A DNA stretch of 64,000 nucleotides from assembly GCA_030549495.1 (NCBI GenBank), contig JAUIRK010001009.1, positions 310,001 to 374,000 on the forward strand. Direction: 5' to 3'. The translations under genes and the position numbers were made by a program. Below, piece after piece: positions 59,499 to 64,000 of the stretch (its first letter is position 1; each line of letters starts with the position of its first letter). The notes beneath the pieces are model-generated. The model had not been told where the DNA came from, did not search any database, and worked only from the letters and a program-made list of their open reading frames with translations. The DNA comes from Nectonema munidae. Lineage: Eukaryota; Nematomorpha; Nectonematoida; Nectonematidae.

Positions 59499-61111
59499 TT
59501 GAACAAATTAAGAAAACACCCTTCAGAGTCCAACATTTCATCTTACTCACAGACACGACATCTCTATCGATGCTCTCTTAAAAAGGCAAAGAGAGACGCT
59601 TGGATCAAATACACTTCCAACGTAACATCCAACCCCTGGTCCTTAATAAAGACACTCACAAAATCAAAAAAACACTCTGTGGACCTTAGTCACATTCTAC
59701 CACACACAGGCACTGATAAAATTCTCAGGAATCCACCTTTCCTTTCATCCATCTTCCCCACTGATGATCCTTACTTCGATGACTTTCATCACGCTGCCTT
59801 ACGCTCACTTTCACAAACACTTACATCCTCGCTAAGTCACCTTCAGTTTCTCCCTATTACATTAATAGAGCTATCTCAGGCAGTCAACTCACTCAAAACC
59901 AGTTCCACTCCCAGCTTAGACACAATTACAGCTACTCACATCAAAAATTAATTTCATCTTCTACACACCCACCTGCTCCTCATATTCAACGCGTCTTTAC
60001 AGAACTCCCTTTTTCCTTCTATATGGAAAATAGGCAAACTCCTATTCCTACCCAACCTATCAAAGATTTGTCCATTCTTAAAAACTGGCGTCCAATAACC
60101 ATCCTCCCGACCTTAGGCAAAATACTTGAAAAAATAATCAGAAAAAGGTTAATTCATTACATCTCTAAAAATAACCTCATCCATTCATCACAGTTTGCTT
60201 ATCTACCTCACAGAAATACCGAATCTGCCTTATCAAATCTCACTCAGTACCTAGATCACCATATATCTTCCCGAAAAACGGCTTCAGTTCTCCTTCTTGA
60301 CATTAAAAACGCATTCAACCGAGCCTGGCACCCTGCCATCATCCTCAACATGCATCGAAAGCAATACCCACAGTACATTATTAAGTTCATCAACAACTAC
60401 CTACAGAATCGTGGCCTAATCTTTCGACATAAGTCTTTTCGCGCAGTCCATTCACTCTCTCTTTCTACTCCCCAGGGAAGATGCCTCTCCGACATTCTTT
60501 GGTTAATCCTTATTAACCCTCTTTTAGAACTTCTTGGAAAAGAAGCACACTTCCCTCAGTGCTATTCCGACGACCTCCTTCTCTCCTTCTCTAGTAACAC
60601 TCAATCCGAAAACCTTAATCACATCACCTCACTATTTAACCTTCTCAAATTCAACGCTGAAACATACAAAATATCCTTTAACGCCTCAAAAACCTCCCTC
60701 ATTCACTTCTCACGGAAGCATTCACCACACTTATCCCTACTTCTCGATCAGAACATTATCATCCAACCATCACATAACATCAAATACCTCTGTCTCACCT
60801 TCCAGACAATTTTGAAATGGTCCATCCACTTCAAAAACACATATACAAAGCTGTCTCAAACTCTTTTCCAACTAAAAAATGCCGTCTCATACAAATGGGG
60901 CATGAGCATGCACCATTCCCTCTTCATCTACAAATCCATCATTCTTGCCGTAATCCAATATGGCATTCTTTCATGTGGCTCATCACTTGCTCACCCTTCC
61001 ACACTCACCTTTCTGTACAAAACGCACCGCCTTAGCCTTCTGATAATCTCCAAAGCGCATCGCACAACTCCTACGTCCATCTTAGAAATTATGCTGAAAT
61101 GCAAACATTAA
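59499..61111 (+). pseudogene. LINE ORF2, reverse-transcriptase part
   Basis: Open 59499-59951 and 60023-61111 with a break between. The pre-RT linker has RHLYRCSLKKAKRDAWIKY. The RT reads NWRPITILPTLGKILEKIIR, SQFAYLPHRNTESALSNLTQ, SVLLLDIKNAFNRAWH, LSTPQGRCLSDILWLILINP and the catalytic box QCYSDDLLLSF. Most relatives have A or V where this has S before DD, and GSVLSP where this has GRCLSD. The thumb follows (NIKYLCLTFQTILKWSIHF). It is the most intact part of the element. Confidence 0.85.
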
Positions 61112-61790
61112 GTAATCCAACTAAAAGATACACTTATCCGTCGCTACATCATTACATACCAATCATTACTACCTCCAACCTCAGCCTTTCCTGTAAACAT
61201 ACTACACAACCCTTCACACTTCTATACAGTACTACTACACACATCACTCCCCGAGCTACACAGGTATCTGACGCATCCAAAAGTACACCCAACTACACTA
61301 TTACTCCCCTCTTCGCCTCTCCCGTTTTTACAATACCTCTCCCGGCACACTCTATGCCAATGGCAGAAGTCTCTTCCCGATTCTACAAATCCTTTTGTAT
61401 CCAGAATCACCGATCTTGATGCAGTTCATCAATCCTGACTGACACACAAATTCACATCCTCCCGACCTCTCATAAGGTGGCTTTCCGGTCACTGCTCCTG
61501 CAAGTCCTACCTTTATCAAATAAAACTCATAGACAACAAAACCTGTCGTTTTTGCAACGCTCCTTCTGAACACCATATCATCTAGCTTTCCTTTGCCCTT
61601 ATTTTATCTCCCACCGACACAACTTCATAAATACATGCGTGGCAACGCTAGACAATTTTCCCACTGACATCAATGAAATCCTCACTCACACTAAACTCTT
61701 GAACCTCGTATCCTCACTTTTTTGCACAATTGATCCTTTGCTATACACTCAATTTCACTTAGTCACATAATCTTCAACTTCATCTTCCTC
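61112..61790 (+). pseudogene. LINE ORF2, C-terminal Cys/His motif
   Basis: In a frame different from the RT part: TSSRPLIRWLSGHCSCKSYL, then YQIKLIDNKTCRFCNAPSEH. This is the RWLTGH...CRFC...EH pattern found at the C-terminus of R1/Jockey-type ORF2. No RNase H motif was seen between RT and this block. Stops interrupt it after 61580. Confidence 0.65.
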
Positions 61791-61918
61791 TCTTTTTAGA
61801 AAATTCCTGACAACTAGTAGACTACAGTCTTCTTCTAACCTCATCAAGCAATCTTGCAAGTATATCAATAAAATTTGGACAGTGCTTTGACATCTTTACC
61901 TACCTACCTACCTACCTT

Positions 61919-62536
61919 CCAATTTAGCTTTTAAACTATAGTTGAATGATGCTGAGAAAAATGAAGTAATGCAATCTTAATTTATTGTTTGATTTTTGTT
62001 TGCACAATTTTATCTTTATTTTATACCTTTTTTTGAGAGTCTAACTAAATTACACTTATTCTTATAAACTAAAAAGAATGAAAAAATTTTAATATACCAA
62101 GTTTTCTAACTTTAGTTCTGTTTTACATTTTTGTTAGATATTACCTCAGAAAAGTTATGTAATTTGGATGGGTTTTTTTTATTTATTTTTCTCAATAAAA
62201 CATTTTACATTTTTTAACTAAATATTAATGAATGATTTTTTTTATTCAATAAAATTTCCAATTTTTTTATTCTTAATTGATAACTTTACCCCTTTTCTAC
62301 AAACAATTTGGAGATGGTGCGCATCTATTTGAAGTAAGAAGGAAAGAACTATATATAAGTCCTCATTCATTGTTGACGTTAAGCTTAATAGGGTGGGGGT
62401 TAAAATTTACATTAAGCTAAATTAAGAATGAAATAGAATAGACAAGAGACCAGTAGGAATTCAGAAAAATTTGTTGTCTTTTTTGGAAGACGCTTGAAAG
62501 TCCGCCCCTCCAATAATTTCAAGGATGTGCGCCCAT
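61919..62536 (+). repeat. dispersed repeat R1, copy 3
   Basis: The longest readable R1 copy: starts CCAATTTAGCTTTT directly after the LINE TACC tail and ends AATTTCAAGGATGTGCGCCC. It matches copy 2 (20904-21534, inverted) from end to end. Confidence 0.85.
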
Positions 62537-63028
62537 GAATCAATCACATTTTTTTCATTTAAACATCGCAGTGTGTCTAGTAGACTCTTTTACTTCAGAC
62601 TATATTCACTCATATAAAACTCTCTAATCTTCAGTTATTTGTTTTCAGTTGTTTTCTCTATCAATCAAATATCCTTTCATCAATTCCTGTAATGTGCCTG
62701 ATAGACTATTTCATTTTCAAATAAAAAACTTACTGGCTCCCAAAACAATTTTGGTTTTTTTTAAACTAGTGTATATGAGATATGCAAATTTAATTAAAAT
62801 ATTTTCGCTGAAAGTATAGTATTTAAATTCACCAAGTTTGTAAAAAAATATAAAGTAAACTTATAAATTTAGGACTTTAGGTATGCGCTAAATACACTCT
62901 ATTTTATAGGATTGCTTGAATATTTGGTCTCCCGTGGTATTTCCAGACCACTAATTTTGAAAATTGCAACAAAAAAAATTTCGCCCCCCCCCCCAATAAT
63001 TTTGAGGATGTGCGCCCCTGAGTGATTA
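62537..63028 (+). repeat. R1-linked extension, copy 2
   Basis: Matches 483-953 (landmarks TCAGTTATTTGTTTTCAGTT, GATAGACTA-TTCATTTTCAA, TTGCTTGAATATTTGGTCTC). Ends with a C-run, CCAATAATTTTGAGGATGTG and CGCCCCTG. Confidence 0.8.
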
Positions 63029-63059
63029 GTGTTTATGTATAAGAAATTCAGCATATGAA

Positions 63060-63685
63060 ATTCTTTATTATGTTAGATTGTATGCCATGCATGTTTTTGT
63101 ATGTTGTATTACGCTGAGGGCATCTGTCGGAATTGGAAGAGTGCTTTTGGTGACAGTTGGAGCAAGAAAGTTTGGGGCGATCTTTAGCGAAAATGCATGA
63201 CTCAATCGAGTGCCCTCTGTCTCCGCAGTGATTGCAGCGTGGGGATTTCGCTTTGCATTTTGAAGTGGAATGATTGAATTTCAGACAATTTTCGTATTGA
63301 GAGAGCTGTGGTTTGAAAATTTTAGGATGGAGGATGGTGTTGTGGATAATAATTTTAGGATTTTCACAGAAGTGTTTGAAAAAAGTGTTGGTGGATATTT
63401 CGAAGGTTATGGTGTATGAGTAAAGCCCTTTTTTCCAGTGGCCTTACTGACGTGATTGTTCCTAGGTCTTTAAGGAAACAGTTTTCTTGAGTGAATTGTG
63501 TGGAAACGTCTTCTATGGGGAGGTCTACAGGAATGCCAGAGAGAATAAAACGAGGGAGGATGGGTGGAATTTCTTTAGCGGTGATGCCCTTTTTCGATAG
63601 TGAGTTGATGACCAATTTTTTTTGATAATTGTTCTCAAATTGAAAAAGGAAGGATTCAGAAGAGGTATGAACATTTTTAATAATT
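63060..63685 (-). mobile_element. LINE L1a ORF1 fragment, inverted
   Basis: Minus-strand frame 63615-63364 reads MVINSLSKKGITAKEIPPIL, PRFILSGIPVDLPIEDVSTQ and ENCFLKDLGTITSVRPLEKR, closely matching ORF1 at 57966-58180. In another frame, downstream, are KCKAKSPRCNHCGDRGHS and CSNCHQKHSS-type zinc knuckles (63260-63130). At least one frame change separates them. It lies head to head with R1 copy 3. Confidence 0.8.
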
Positions 63686-64000
63686 TGCCATTACATTAAC
63701 TTTTATGTATTTTATAATATTTTTCCCTTTCATTAATATAATTAATGAATCTACTGAAGTCATTAATAAGAATGAGACAAAATCACAACTCAAAGGGATT
63801 GAGATCAAGTTTTCAAAAAGCATATAAAATTTAAATTTATAAATTTTAATTTCTTATCAATATTTCCAATAGTATACCTCTCATGCATAATTTTATATTC
63901 AATGATAAATAAATGAGTCAACGGTAAAATTTTTATAAGGACAGTTTTAAAATGGTATGATAATGAACTTCGTTTAATTTGTGTACAAAATAAAAAGACG
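63686..64000. other. spacer to window end
   Basis: AT-rich; nothing recognised. Confidence 0.5.

Larger units (their letters stand above)
57350..61918 (+). mobile_element. LINE L1a, near full length, broken (R1/Jockey-type)
   Basis: Non-LTR retrotransposon: ORF1 gag-like protein, then ORF2 with apurinic-type endonuclease, reverse transcriptase and a C-terminal cysteine/histidine motif. It ends with five TACC repeats (about 61890-61916). The plus strand is C-rich and G-poor, unlike the surrounding DNA. ORF1 and ORF2 each change frame and contain stops, so it is not active. The 5' end is uncertain and lies between the foldback element (57347) and the first ATG (57483). At the 3' end it joins repeat R1 at 61919. 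Confidence 0.88.

Overview
The window is AT-rich nuclear DNA from an animal. It has GT-AG introns, nuclear-encoded mitochondrial genes and an hnRNP gene, and most of its length is transposon debris. The mix of BED-finger hAT elements, TTAA-targeting piggyBac-like elements, R1/Jockey-type and RTE-like LINEs and tRNA-headed SINE-like repeats fits an invertebrate, probably an arthropod. A parasitic copepod is a guess only. No retroviral, LTR or Polinton element was recognised.

Three host genes can be read by splicing exons together. (1) L2HGDH, minus strand, two coding exons (6229-5944 and 2517-1406), apparently complete at 465 aa with a mitochondrial presequence. (2) FIS1, plus strand, four exons (15748-15868, 15920-15999, 16298-16403, 23524-23621), whose first helix exon was not found. 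(3) An hnRNP A/B-type protein, minus strand, six exons (43607-42100), with two RRMs and a Gly/Met-rich tail; its first exon was not found. L2HGDH and FIS1 products act at mitochondria (matrix-side metabolism and outer-membrane fission); the hnRNP acts on nuclear and cytoplasmic mRNA. There is no sign that they work together.

Layout. 1-1 kb: copy of a dispersed repeat (R1) ending in a GC-rich terminus. 1.1-6.3 kb: L2HGDH, with a 1.26 kb inverted-repeat element in its intron. 6.3-15.7 kb: spacer with a tRNA-like SINE head, hAT remnants, a hAT MITE and two decayed pieces of a satellite-bearing piggyBac family. 15.7-23.8 kb: FIS1, whose 7.1 kb last intron holds a 4.13 kb piggyBac-like element with a perfect 16-bp TIR and TTAA target duplication, an R1 copy, a SINE-like unit and a MITE with a perfect 8-bp duplication. 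23.8-38.5 kb: hAT elements (ZBED5-like at 25.6-27.1 kb, GTF2IRD2-like at 33.5-37.3 kb), hAT MITEs, a LINE fragment and a small TIR transposon. 38.5-41.8 kb: no recognisable feature. 41.8-43.6 kb: the hnRNP gene. 45.4-49.5 kb: a damaged copy of a foldback element containing a LINE fragment and a MITE and abutting a piggyBac. 50.3-52 kb: an inverted LINE remnant, then a SINE-like unit. 53-55.4 kb: short tandem duplications. 55.49-57.35 kb: a nearly intact foldback palindrome. 57.4-61.9 kb: a long but broken LINE with a TACC tail, abutting another R1 copy (61.9-63.0 kb) and an inverted LINE ORF1 fragment.

The most notable signals are the piggyBac-like element built of two roughly 150-bp satellite arrays inside the FIS1 intron, a hairpin just inside the terminus of three different TTAA elements, and the foldback palindrome with its second, nested copy.
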